64,000 nt of DNA from Peterkaempfera sp044755465 (GCF_044755465.1 NZ_JBIVRB010000020.1:1-64000), one strand, 5' to 3'; positions 43,908 to 52,927 are shown, counted from the stretch's first letter. Numbers and translations: made by a program. The notes: generated by a model from the letters alone, not told the origin.

Positions 43908-44621
43908 TCACGCGTCCTTGAGCAGCAGGCTGCGGTTGCCGGCGAACTCGGCGTTGGCCCGGTCGTAGTCGTCCGGCCGGCCGATGTCCAGCCAGTAGCC
44001 GTCGAAGTCGTAGGCGGCCGGCGGGGTGTCCGCCTTCAGCAGGTCGAGCACCAGGTCGTCGAAGCCCAGCGGCAGACCGGGGGTGTAGCGGGAGAGGGTG
44101 TCCCGGGAGAGCCCGTACACGCCCATCGAGACGCTGTAGTCCAGGCTCGGCTTCTCCCGGAAGCCGGTGACCATGCCGTCGGTGGTGGTGAGCACGCCGA
44201 AGTCGATGGAGACCTTGCGGGAGTAGGTGGCGATCGTCAGCGGGGCGCCGGACTCCGCGTGCTGCCTGAGCACCGCGCCGTAGTCCAGGTCGGTGAGGAC
44301 GTCGCCGTTCATCACCAGGAAGTGATCGGGCAGCCGCTCCATCATGGTCAGCAGCGGGCCCATGGTGCCCAGCGGGCTGTCCTCGACGGCGTAGCCGACC
44401 CGCAGCCCCCACTGCGAGCCGTCGCCGACGTAGGCGCGGATGATGTGCCCCAGATGGCCGATGGCCAGGGTGCAGGTGGTGAAGCCCGAGGCGGCGAGCT
44501 GCCGCATCACGATCTCCAGGATCGCGTGCTGGTCACCGATCGGGACCAGCGGCTTGGGCAGCGCGGTGGTGTACGGGCGCAGGCGCACTCCCTTGCCCCC
44601 TGCCAGAATCACTGCGTGCAT
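43908..44621 (-). CDS. Sugar-1-phosphate nucleotidyltransferase
   Basis: This 237-residue NTP transferase begins MHAVILAGGKGVRLRPYTTA, the family GxGxRL signature, followed by PKPLVPIGDQ. The metal site Asp is in FLVMNGDVLTDLDYG, and FREKP and GYWLDIGRPDDYDRA are typical of the MPG1/RfbA-like group. It makes an NDP-sugar; the nucleotide (GDP, UDP, CDP or dTDP) cannot be fixed. The ATG at 44621 has an AAGGAGGGGG site. It sits between a LegB-like dehydratase and an SDR, completing a three-gene nucleotide-sugar unit. Confidence 0.88.
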   Translation of the reverse strand: MHAVILAGGKGVRLRPYTTALPKPLVPIGDQHAILEIVMRQLAASGFTTCTLAIGHLGHIIRAYVGDGSQWGLRVGYAVEDSPLGTMGPLLTMMERLPDHFLVMNGDVLTDLDYGAVLRQHAESGAPLTIATYSRKVSIDFGVLTTTDGMVTGFREKPSLDYSVSMGVYGLSRDTLSRYTPGLPLGFDDLVLDLLKADTPPAAYDFDGYWLDIGRPDDYDRANAEFAGNRSLLLKDA

Positions 44622-44647
44622 GGTGATACCCCCTCCTTGATGGTACG

Positions 44648-45664
44648 TCAGACGTTGTACAGGCCGGTTTTGTAGCGGGCCAGGTTCGCCGGGTCGCGGA
44701 AGAACTCGATGGTCCGCAGCAGCCCCTCCTCCAGGCTGTGGCCGGGCTCCCAGCCGGTGGCGGCGCGCAGCCGGGACGCGTCGCAGACCAGCCGCATCAC
44801 CTCGGAGTTGGCCGGGCGCAGCCGGGCCGCGTCCTCGCGGACCTCCAGGTCGGCGCCCATCAGCTTGCCGACCAGGGCGACCAGGTCCCCGACCGAGATC
44901 TCGCCGCCGGTGCCGGCGTTGAAGGTGCGGCCGACGACCTGCTCGGCCGGCGCGGTGCCGACCGTGGCGAAGGCCGCGGCGGTGTCCTTGACGAAGGTGA
45001 AGTCGCGGGTGGGGCGCAGGTCGCCGAGGGTGATGACCCGCTCGCCCGCCGCCACCTGGCCGATCACCGTGGGGATGACCGCCCGCATCGACTGCCGGGG
45101 GCCGAAGGTGTTGAACGGACGCAGCGTCACCACCGGCGTCCCGAAGCTGGCGTGGTAGCTGTCCGCCAGCCGGTCGCCGCCGGCCTTGGAGGCGGCGTAC
45201 GGGGACTGGGTGTTGATCGGGTGGTCCTCGCTGATCGGCACGGTCTGCGCGGTGCCGTAGGTCTCGCTGGTGGAGGTGTGCACCAGCCGGGGGATCTCCA
45301 GGTGCCGCACGGCCTCCAGCACGTTCAGGGTGCCGGTGACATTGGTCTCCACATATGAGTGCGGGGCCTGGTAGGAGTACGGGATCGCGATCAGCGCGGC
45401 CAGGTGGTACACCGCCTCGGCGCCCTTGACCAGGCCGGTCACCGACCCGGGGTCGCGGACGTCGCCGAGGACGATCTCGACGCTGTCCAGCACGTCGGCG
45501 TCCAGGGTCTCCAGCCAGCCGAAGGAGGAGAAGGAGTTGTACTGCACCATGGCGCGCACCCGGTGGCCGCGGGCGACGAGCGCCTCCACGAGGTGCGAGC
45601 CGATGAAGCCCTCCGCTCCGGTGACGGCGACGGTCGGCGGGGTTCCGGTGGTGGCGGTCGACAT
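44648..45664 (-). CDS. NDP-sugar 4,6-dehydratase (LegB-like extended SDR)
   Basis: This 338-residue extended SDR has VAVTGAEGFIGSHLVEALVA as the cofactor loop, HTSTSETYGTA with the Ser-Glu pair of 4,6-dehydratases, SPYAASKAGGD as the Tyr/Lys pair and TLRPFNTFGPRQS behind. The YHLAALIAIPYSYQAPHSYV region is very like LegB, the GDP-GlcNAc 4,6-dehydratase, and unlike plain UDP-glucose epimerases. It should give a 4-keto-6-deoxy sugar. The ATG at 45664 follows AGAAAGG. It stands 101 bases after the membrane-protein gene and 26 bases before the nucleotidyltransferase gene. Confidence 0.85.
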   Translation of the reverse strand: MSTATTGTPPTVAVTGAEGFIGSHLVEALVARGHRVRAMVQYNSFSSFGWLETLDADVLDSVEIVLGDVRDPGSVTGLVKGAEAVYHLAALIAIPYSYQAPHSYVETNVTGTLNVLEAVRHLEIPRLVHTSTSETYGTAQTVPISEDHPINTQSPYAASKAGGDRLADSYHASFGTPVVTLRPFNTFGPRQSMRAVIPTVIGQVAAGERVITLGDLRPTRDFTFVKDTAAAFATVGTAPAEQVVGRTFNAGTGGEISVGDLVALVGKLMGADLEVREDAARLRPANSEVMRLVCDASRLRAATGWEPGHSLEEGLLRTIEFFRDPANLARYKTGLYNV

Positions 45665-45765
45665 GGGGTGCCTTTCTCGGCGTGATCGGTTCTCGGCGTG
45701 ATCGGTCGTGGCGGCAGCGGCCGGTGCGGCCGGCCGGGAGAGGTGGCGGGTCCGGGGCGGCCCGG

Positions 45766-47487
45766 TCAGCGGTGCGCGGTGACTTGGCTCAGCTGGGAGC
45801 GGGCCACCGCCGCCAGCAGCAGCGCGGCGAAGCCGCAGGCGATGAGCTGGAGCGCCGCGGTGCCCGCCAGGTGCTCGGCGGAGCCGGCCACCTCGAAGAG
45901 GGCCGCCGTGGCGCAGACCACCGCGGGCGGCCAGGCCGTACCGAACGCCTGAAGCAGCAGGGCCGTCCACAGCACCGCGCCCAGCAGCAGCAGGGCAGCC
46001 ATCCGCAGCGGGTTGGGGAGCGGGGCGTGCGGCCACAGGAGTGCGACGGCCAGGCCCAGCCCGGCGAGCGCGGCGAGGAAGCCGCCGAGGGTGATCAGCA
46101 GCGTGCGGCCGGTGTGGGCCAGGAACTCGGCGCTGGTCCTGCTGACCCGAAGGCCCGCCAGGGAGCGGCTGCGAAAACGATACAGCAGCCATTCGGCCGC
46201 ACCCATGCTGAGGGTGAGCGCCACCGCTGAGGGACCGTTGACGGTACCGCCGGCACCGTAGTGCCAGCTGTCGCCCAGCGACGCCAGCAGCACCAGCACG
46301 CCCACGGCCAGCCCGAACACCCCGTGCGGCAGCGACGCCGCCCGGGTCGGCCGCACCACGTCGGCCTGCGGCCCGGACCGCCGGAACCGGACCACCCGGC
46401 CGCCGGCCAGCGCCACCGCGAGGGCGAGCGAGGTCAGCAGGAACGCGGCGCGCGCCACCGAGGGCAGATCGACCACCAGCGTCAGCGCCGCACCGATGCC
46501 GGTCGGCGCCAGGGCGGCCAGCAGATACCGCTGCCGGCCCAGCACCATCAGCAGCGTCGCCGCCGACAGATACGCCGACTGCCCGGCCGCGAAGGCGACC
46601 ACGGCGCCCGGCGCCCCCCACGGCGCGGCCGCGACCGCGCCCAGCACGGCCCCCGCCAGCCCGCCGACCGCCAGGCAGCCGGCCGCCTCGGACCGGGCCC
46701 GCAGGCCCAGCCACTGGTAGGCGCGATGGGACAGCGCCTGGTTCCAGGCCCACCCGACGAGCACCGAGGCGGCCAGCGCCAGGGTGCCCGGCGAGGTGCT
46801 GCGCGCGCCGCCGCCGCTGTCGGAGCCCAGCAGCGGGGCGCCGAGCAGATAGGCCAGTCCGGGCAGCGCGAAGACCACCCCGCGCAGCAGGCAGTGCCAC
46901 AGGCTGCCGCGCCAGGGGTCCACCGCCGGGGCCTTGGGTTCGGGATGGACGCGCTCCACCCGGTTGAACAGGTCCTCGGCCAGCGCGAAGGAGTCGGGCC
47001 GGCCGTAGCGCAGCGCGGCCTGCTCGTCCGTCAGGCCGTCCGACTCCAGCACGGCCGCGATCTCGTACGGGTGCACGGCGGCGGCGCAGATCACGCCCAG
47101 CCGCTCCGCCAGCTCGTCCAGCGGGTCCTCCGGGACCCACTGGGGGCGGCCCGGCGGGCGCAGCACCCGCAGCGCCAGCGTCTCGTCGTGCCGGGGGTGT
47201 TCGCGGTGCAGGGCCTCGCGGGGGATGCGCAGCCCGAGGGTCTGGTCGTGCCGGACGTCCCCGCTGCCGCCGCCCGGGGCGGCCTCGCTCGAACGGCCCG
47301 CTTGGGGACGGGCCTCCTGAGGGCGGGCCTCTTCGGGGCGGGTCAGGCCGCGCGGGATGCGCAGCGCCAGGGTCTCGTCGTGCCGGGGGTGCTCGCGGTG
47401 CAGATGCCCCCGGGGGATCCGCAGCGCCGGCTCCTCGTCCGGGAGCGGATCGGGCTCGTCCGGTACCAGTCGCAGGTGGCCGCTCAC
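45766..47487 (-). CDS. Polytopic membrane protein coupled to the PelF-like glycosyltransferase
   Basis: This 573-residue protein is not assigned to a family. Residues 1-190 are hydrophilic and hold about three degenerate repeats built on HPRHDETLALRIPR, then HPYEIAAVLESDGLTDEQAA. From about 195 there are some 10 membrane helices, such as VVFALPGLAYLLGAPLL, ALTLSMGAAEWLLY and LLITLGGFLAALAGLGLAVA. The GTG start at 47487 overlaps the glycosyltransferase stop (GTGA), which argues that the two products work as a complex, perhaps as a polymer export or anchor unit comparable to the membrane parts of Pel (PelD/E/G) or the helices of fungal Gt4c. No similarity to those could be shown by eye. Confidence 0.75.
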   Translation of the reverse strand: MSGHLRLVPDEPDPLPDEEPALRIPRGHLHREHPRHDETLALRIPRGLTRPEEARPQEARPQAGRSSEAAPGGGSGDVRHDQTLGLRIPREALHREHPRHDETLALRVLRPPGRPQWVPEDPLDELAERLGVICAAAVHPYEIAAVLESDGLTDEQAALRYGRPDSFALAEDLFNRVERVHPEPKAPAVDPWRGSLWHCLLRGVVFALPGLAYLLGAPLLGSDSGGGARSTSPGTLALAASVLVGWAWNQALSHRAYQWLGLRARSEAAGCLAVGGLAGAVLGAVAAAPWGAPGAVVAFAAGQSAYLSAATLLMVLGRQRYLLAALAPTGIGAALTLVVDLPSVARAAFLLTSLALAVALAGGRVVRFRRSGPQADVVRPTRAASLPHGVFGLAVGVLVLLASLGDSWHYGAGGTVNGPSAVALTLSMGAAEWLLYRFRSRSLAGLRVSRTSAEFLAHTGRTLLITLGGFLAALAGLGLAVALLWPHAPLPNPLRMAALLLLGAVLWTALLLQAFGTAWPPAVVCATAALFEVAGSAEHLAGTAALQLIACGFAALLLAAVARSQLSQVTAHR

Positions 47488-49076
47488 CAGCCGCCCCCCG
47501 CCGCCTGCGCCTCCCCGTCGGCCAGGCCGTCCTGGTCGACCTGGTCGCCGGTGATGGCCCACCAGGGCAGGACCGGCGTCTCGCCCCGGTGCCGGGGCAG
47601 CTCCTCGGCCGGGCGCGACCGCTGCCGCAGCAGATCGGTGTAGATGTCGCGGAAGCCGTCGATCGTCTGGCGGAGCGTGAACTGCTCGATGATCCGCAGC
47701 CGGGCCTGCTCACCGAGCCGGGCGCGGCGCGCCGGGTCGCTCAGCAGCTCCAGCGCGGCGCGGCCCATCGCCTCCGGCTCGCGGGGCGGCACCACCAGGC
47801 CCGCGTGCCCGACCGCCTCCCGCACCCCGCCGACATCGGTGGAGACGGTGGCGCGGCCGCAGGACATCGCCTCGATCAGGGTGAAGGGGAAACCCTCGCT
47901 GATGCTGGACAGCATCACCACGTTCCCCGCCGCGTAGGCGTCCCGGATGTCCTCCACCCGGCCCTCGAAGACGACGCCCTGCGCCACCCCCAGCTCGGCG
48001 GCCAGCGCCTCGCACGACGTCCGGTACGCCTCGCCGCCGCGCGGCACACCGCCGAAGATCCGCAGCCGGGCGTCGGGTATTCGCGCCCGGACCACGGCGA
48101 AGGCGCGGATCAGCGTCTCCAGGTCCTTGATCGGGTCGACCCGGCCGGCCCAGCTGAGGGTCGGCACCTCCGGTTCCGGGCCGGCCGGCGGGAAGGCCGC
48201 CGGGTCGACGCCGTTGTACACGGTGCGGATGCGCTCCGGCGGCGTACCGCCCCGTTCCTCCCAGCGCCGGTTGTACCGGTTGCCCGGCGTCACCAGGGCG
48301 GCCCGGCGGTAGCCCTCGGCCGCCAGCATCCGGTAGAAGCCCAGCAGCAGCGCCTTCACCGGCCAGCGGTGGCCGTCGCCGCCGTAGCCCAGATAGCGCT
48401 CCCGCAGGTAGATGCCGTGCTCGGTGAGCAGGAACGGCGTGCCGTACGCGTGGTTGGCGACCAGACCGGGCAGCGTGCTCAGACCGCCGCTGACCGCGTG
48501 GGTGATGCCCTCCGACGGCGGCTCCGCGTTCAGCGGGCGCAGCGCGTGTTCCAGCAGGTCGGTGGCGGTGAGGGCGTCGTGCAGGGTCGGCCGGGACGCG
48601 GCGGTCGCCAGCTGCGGCCGGTTCCAGACGTCGGTCAGCATCTGGAGCGCGCCCTCGGTGCGGACGGCGGGGCCCAGCTCGCCGGCGCGGCCGTACTCCG
48701 CCAGCGCGTACAGCTGCGGGCCGAAGTGAGGCTCCGACTCCGGGTCGAGCAGGGAGAGCAGGAACAGCTCGTAGTCCTTGAGGAAGCGGCGCAGCTGCCG
48801 GCCCCGAGGGGCGCCCCGGGTCGGCGCCGGGCCCCACAGCGGCACCGAGGTCACCTGGGTGACATTGCGGGGGAGCTCCCAGGCGAGGTCCTCGCGGCCG
48901 GTGCCGGTCACGGCGATCACTCGGAAGTCGAACTCGGGCATGCCCTGGACCAACTGGTCGCACCAGACGCTGACACCGCCGTGGCTGTGCGGGTAGGTGC
49001 CTTCGCTGAGCATCGTTACGGGGCCGCTCCAGGCGGCGGCAGCGGTGTTGCCGAGCTTCTGCAGGGGTCTGTTCAT
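47484..49076 (-). CDS. PelF/Gt4c-like GT4 glycosyltransferase
   Basis: This 530-residue retaining glycosyltransferase has a DUF3492-type N-terminal half as in PelF (TMLSEGTYPHSHGGVSVWCD, ESEPHFGPQLYALAE), and a C-terminal GT4 half: LSWAGRVDPIKDLETLIRAF, then SEGFPFTLIEAMSCGRATVS with the E-x7-E nucleotide-sugar motif. PelF uses UDP-sugars to build Pel; Gt4c is its fungal counterpart for galactosaminogalactan. It has no signal or membrane helix, so it acts at the cytoplasmic face. The ATG at 49076 follows GGGGAGGAAGAG. Its stop overlaps the membrane-protein start. Confidence 0.88.
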   Translation of the reverse strand: MNRPLQKLGNTAAAAWSGPVTMLSEGTYPHSHGGVSVWCDQLVQGMPEFDFRVIAVTGTGREDLAWELPRNVTQVTSVPLWGPAPTRGAPRGRQLRRFLKDYELFLLSLLDPESEPHFGPQLYALAEYGRAGELGPAVRTEGALQMLTDVWNRPQLATAASRPTLHDALTATDLLEHALRPLNAEPPSEGITHAVSGGLSTLPGLVANHAYGTPFLLTEHGIYLRERYLGYGGDGHRWPVKALLLGFYRMLAAEGYRRAALVTPGNRYNRRWEERGGTPPERIRTVYNGVDPAAFPPAGPEPEVPTLSWAGRVDPIKDLETLIRAFAVVRARIPDARLRIFGGVPRGGEAYRTSCEALAAELGVAQGVVFEGRVEDIRDAYAAGNVVMLSSISEGFPFTLIEAMSCGRATVSTDVGGVREAVGHAGLVVPPREPEAMGRAALELLSDPARRARLGEQARLRIIEQFTLRQTIDGFRDIYTDLLRQRSRPAEELPRHRGETPVLPWWAITGDQVDQDGLADGEAQAAGGGW

Positions 49077-49248
49077 GATGGTGAGCTCTTCCTCCCCTGA
49101 GGGCGGGGGGGTTCGATGCGGGCGCGCCCGGTGGGACAGGGCGCGCCACGGGTGCCGGGCACCGGGGTGGTCGGGCGGCTCAGCGCCCTCCCACCCCGGC
49201 CCCGGCTGCCCCCGCAGCCTGCGGACTCCGTCCGGCCGTACGGCCCTG

Positions 49249-51609
49249 CTACCTCTTGACGGTGCGGTGCTGCGCGGCGCCGTGGCCCTGGGCCGGCTTG
49301 GCCTTGGACGCCTTGGACGCCTTGGACGCCTTGGCCTGGGCGTGGCCCTTGGCCGGCTTGGCCTTGGCGGTGGCGCCGTGGGCCTTGCCGGAACCGGCGT
49401 GGCCCTTGCCGGCGGTGACGCGGTCCTGGTCGGCGGGGCCGACCGGCACCGGGGTGCTCACACCGCTCGGCACCGGGAGGCTGCGCGCCGCCGGAGCCGT
49501 CTTGGCGGCAGCGGTGGCCTTGGCGACCTTGGCCGCGACGACCGCCTCGGAGCTCGGCTGACCGGCCGGCGTGGCGTCCGGGTCGAGCACCAGGGTGACG
49601 CTGGTCTGCCGCTGACCCGGGAGGGTCCAGCCGGACAGCTGGCCGGCGTACGCGGTTCCGAAGGCGGTGCTGCCGGAGCGCAGCAGCTGCACGGTCTCGG
49701 CCGGAGCCGTGAACGGCACCTCGACGCCGGTGGGGGCGCTGACCGTGATCGCACCGCCGACGCGGTACGCGGTCACCTGGTCGGCGGCGACGGCGGCGGC
49801 CCAGGCGGCGCGCCGCTGCATCTCGATGCCGGCCTCCTTCTGGGTCGGCGAGACCACCGGGGTGTTGGCGTCGAACAGGTCGGCGTAGTCGCCGAGGATC
49901 TTCTCCAGCACCGGGTAGGCGATCCGGTCCTCAGCCAGGTTGGACTGGTGGATGAAGTGCGGGTCCAGGTCGTTCTTCAGCACATGGCCGAGGTCGATCC
50001 GGGCCTCCAGCGGCACGATGTAGTCCTGGTAGCCGGTGCTGGTGTTCAGCGGGGCCGGCAGGCAGGTGGAGATGGCCGAGCCCTCGCAGGAACCGCTGCC
50101 GCCCTGGGCGCTGCTGGTGTAGATCCAGTTGTACTCGTCCACCTCCTCCTCGGCGGTGCCCGCGTTGTAGAAGATATTCATCGGGTGGCGGGGCACGGTC
50201 AGCGCCGAGCCCAGCGCGCGCTGCTGCGTCTCACGCGAAGCGTCGCTGGCCAGCCACTTCACACCGGTGGCGGTCAGCGCGGGCGCCAGGTAGGGGTTGT
50301 CGGCCGGCTGCTGCGGGGTGGTCACCAGGCCCGAGTGCTCGCCGGTGACCAGGACCGACCCGTCCACGGTCAGGCCGTTGGTGGCCGCCCAGGTCAGGTT
50401 GTCGCTGATCTGCGAGGTGATGACGGACTGGCTGGTCCACACCGGGTTGCCCGAGGCGTTCAGGGTGCACTGCCACGGAACCACGGTCACGTTCTGGACG
50501 CAGCCCAGGAACTCGTGGTTCATGGTGTGGTTGATCCAGCCGAAGGAGGTCTGGTCGGCGATGAACTGCTGCGCCAGCGGGTCGCTGCCGCCGTTCTCCG
50601 CCTTGTAGTCCTCGCTGCCGCCGCCGTTGTAGGCGAAGGTGATCGGGAAGTCGTGGTCGGCCGTCCACTGCTTGGCGTACTGCTCGTCCGCGACCGACAT
50701 CCGGATCGGGTTGCTGTCCGTGTTGCTGCCGGGCGGGCAGGTGACGTCGCCGGGCGTGCACTTGAGCGTGGTGCTCCAGCGGTCGTCGGCCAGGAAGAGG
50801 TCGTCGACGGTCACCGAGAAGTAGTTGCGGTCCTGGCCCAGGTGGATGCCCTGGGTCGCCCACTCCACCATGCCCCGGGCCAGCAGCCGGAACTGCTGCT
50901 GGTACTCGTTGTAGACGAAGCTGACGACCAGCTCGCTGCGGCCGTCGTGGTCGTACTGGCCGACCAGCGAGCCGCGCGCGGAGGTGCCGGGGATCGGCGC
51001 GTCCACCAGCGGGGTGAACGCGGCGCCGGCCAGCGGGGTCGCCAGGTAGCCGTAGCTCTCGCTGACGGTCGGGTCGTTGTCCTCGAACGGCACGCTGCCC
51101 TTGAGATAGCCGAACGCGTTGCTCTTGCCGGCGGTGGTGACCTCGGCCGCTATGCCGTCCAGCGAGCCTATGTAGCCGGGGTCCTGGGCCCAGTTCAGGC
51201 CGACCGCGGGCTGCGAGTAGGTGTAGGCGTCGATCTGGCGGATGCCGAACTCCGCCTCGTAGCCGGCCAGTGCGGTCATCTCGGCGGAGCCGGCGCCGAA
51301 CGGGTTGTCGTTCGGCAGGACGACGGCCTGGAACTTGGCCCGGTCCTCACCGTTCACCGTGTCGCTCAGGAACGCGGCGTCGATGGTCGGCCGGCCGGCG
51401 GCGTTCAGGTCCACCCGGGTGTAGGGCGTACCGGCGCTGTCCAGTTCGGCCCTGATGGCACCGGTGGCCTCGCCACCGTCGTCGACGACCAGCAGTCGCA
51501 GGTCGATCCGCGGCTGGTCGGTGACCGCCTGGGCGGCGGTCGTCGGCGCGAGCGCCATGATCAGGCCGGCAGCTGCGCAAGCCGCGGCAAAACGGGTTCT
51601 TTGACCCAT
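49249..51609 (-). CDS. Secreted Agd3/CE18-like polysaccharide deacetylase with cationic tail
   Basis: This 786-residue exported protein has a signal peptide to about residue 27 (AAACAAAGLIMALAPTTAAQA). An N-terminal beta domain (about 30-240) precedes a NodB-like domain with YFSVTVDDLFLADD (metal Asp about 270) and INHTMNHEFLG (His pair about 365). The build, with a DDLF motif and NHTMNHE, matches Agd3 (CE18), which removes acetyl groups from galactosaminogalactan. About 55 C-terminal residues are Lys/Ala/Gly/His-rich (KASKASKASKAK), like histone H1 tails. The ATG at 51609 begins the signal peptide and has a GGGGGG site. It heads the cluster, with a 172-base gap before the glycosyltransferase gene and a very long upstream region. 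Confidence 0.82.
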   Translation of the reverse strand: MGQRTRFAAACAAAGLIMALAPTTAAQAVTDQPRIDLRLLVVDDGGEATGAIRAELDSAGTPYTRVDLNAAGRPTIDAAFLSDTVNGEDRAKFQAVVLPNDNPFGAGSAEMTALAGYEAEFGIRQIDAYTYSQPAVGLNWAQDPGYIGSLDGIAAEVTTAGKSNAFGYLKGSVPFEDNDPTVSESYGYLATPLAGAAFTPLVDAPIPGTSARGSLVGQYDHDGRSELVVSFVYNEYQQQFRLLARGMVEWATQGIHLGQDRNYFSVTVDDLFLADDRWSTTLKCTPGDVTCPPGSNTDSNPIRMSVADEQYAKQWTADHDFPITFAYNGGGSEDYKAENGGSDPLAQQFIADQTSFGWINHTMNHEFLGCVQNVTVVPWQCTLNASGNPVWTSQSVITSQISDNLTWAATNGLTVDGSVLVTGEHSGLVTTPQQPADNPYLAPALTATGVKWLASDASRETQQRALGSALTVPRHPMNIFYNAGTAEEEVDEYNWIYTSSAQGGSGSCEGSAISTCLPAPLNTSTGYQDYIVPLEARIDLGHVLKNDLDPHFIHQSNLAEDRIAYPVLEKILGDYADLFDANTPVVSPTQKEAGIEMQRRAAWAAAVAADQVTAYRVGGAITVSAPTGVEVPFTAPAETVQLLRSGSTAFGTAYAGQLSGWTLPGQRQTSVTLVLDPDATPAGQPSSEAVVAAKVAKATAAAKTAPAARSLPVPSGVSTPVPVGPADQDRVTAGKGHAGSGKAHGATAKAKPAKGHAQAKASKASKASKAKPAQGHGAAQHRTVKR

Positions 51610-52927
51610 GCGTCCCCCCTCGGAGCACAGGCGCGCACATCGTGCGCGCTTGATGTGTGTGGTTGCGGAGCACCACGCCGACCGGCGTGACACCCGCGTG
51701 AAGGTCCTTCACCATCCCCCGTGTCGCCGACGCCCCGTACGCCTCTTCTGCACGGTCACGTCGTATGCCCCCCCAAGCACCCCCGCTCCGAAGCGAGCGG
51801 CCGCCGACGACTGCGCGGCAGCCTACCGCAACACCGACCCCCGCAACCCCCTGCAAACCTGACGGACCGGTACATGCCCAAACGAGCCTCCGTTGCCGGT
51901 CCGCCGCTGGTCAACCCCCTCTCGGGGCCCTTGGTGCACCCGTTGGCACCAGGGGCGGAACGGCCTGGCGAATCGGCTGCGAACTGCTCTGAAACGCCCG
52001 GCCGACATCGCCGCGCCGGCCGTTCTCCGCACCTCGCGCCCCGGTCGGCAATGGCAGCAACTGCCGGAGATGCGCGGGAGGGCGCCGATTCCGGGTGCGT
52101 CCGCTTTTCCAGGGCTTTGCCCAATGGCGCTTATCGCACCGTCTGTTCATCGGGCCAGGGTTCCTGTGGTGAGCCCTTGAATGTGATGTGACGCTCTCTT
52201 GGTGAACTGCACACAATATCCATAGAGCGGCGGCAGGCCGGGCGCTGGTGCGAGTGCCGCAGTGGGGTGGGCGGTGGCGCAGGTCACAGCGGTCGGTAAT
52301 CGAGCGGTCACGGTTCCGCCGGGGCGGATGCCGACGGTCCGATCCGGTGTCGTCCATCTCGTCCGGGCTGCCCGTCGCGCCGAACTCCCGGGCGGTATCG
52401 CGGGCGTGGCGGCCGATGGCGCGGTACCGGAAATCGGGCGCCGGGGGCGGCATGGCCGGTCGGCTGGGAAGTTGAATGAGCAACGGAATCCTGGGGTTTC
52501 TCGTCGGGCGTCTGCCCGTGGAACGGAAAAGACTTGACGGCCCGGCTCGGCTTTCCGGAGCGGCGTCCGCCCGGCCGGCTCCCGGGCCGCCCCGCACCCC
52601 GCTGGACGGCGCGGCGGGACGGCGGCGCCCCGGCGCACCGCACCACCCGCGAGCTTCGGCGTGACGGGGATCACATCGGCGGTCGGCCCGTGGGTGCGGC
52701 GCTGACCGTTGCTCAGGCATGGTGAGGCGCGGGGCCGGACAGCCCGCACCGCGACAGGCCGCCATGGCCGCCACCGGCAGTGGGCTGACCGGCGTGCCGG
52801 CCGCCGCCGTACGCCGCACGGGCGGAGCCCGGCGGGGGTGGCTGCGAGGCCGTCCGGAGGGCCGTACGGGCTCCGGACGGGCCCCGGGCCGCCGGGTTCA
52901 GGGCTGCCGGGTTCAGGGCTGCCGGGT
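51610..52927. other. 1.3-kb gene-free region upstream of the CE18-like gene
   Basis: No convincing gene lies here; several frames are open on both strands, but none has both a binding site and protein-like composition. GC is lower than average between about 52080 and 52240, where a promoter toward the cluster could lie (for example around 52200-52230). Two adjacent hairpins occur in the presumed leader: CCCTTGGTGC/GCACCAGGGG (51928-51956, 10 bp, one G-T pair) and CCCC-tctc-GGGG (51915-51926). They may be a leader regulator. Direct repeats GGGTTCAGGGCTGCC occur at about 52892-52936, beside the kinase stop. Confidence 0.5.

Noticed and set aside
51911..52819. Several 60-300 aa frames in the 51.6-52.9 kb gap on both strands
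   Set aside because: None combines a ribosome site, third-position GC bias and protein-like composition; they overlap each other. Treated as non-coding.
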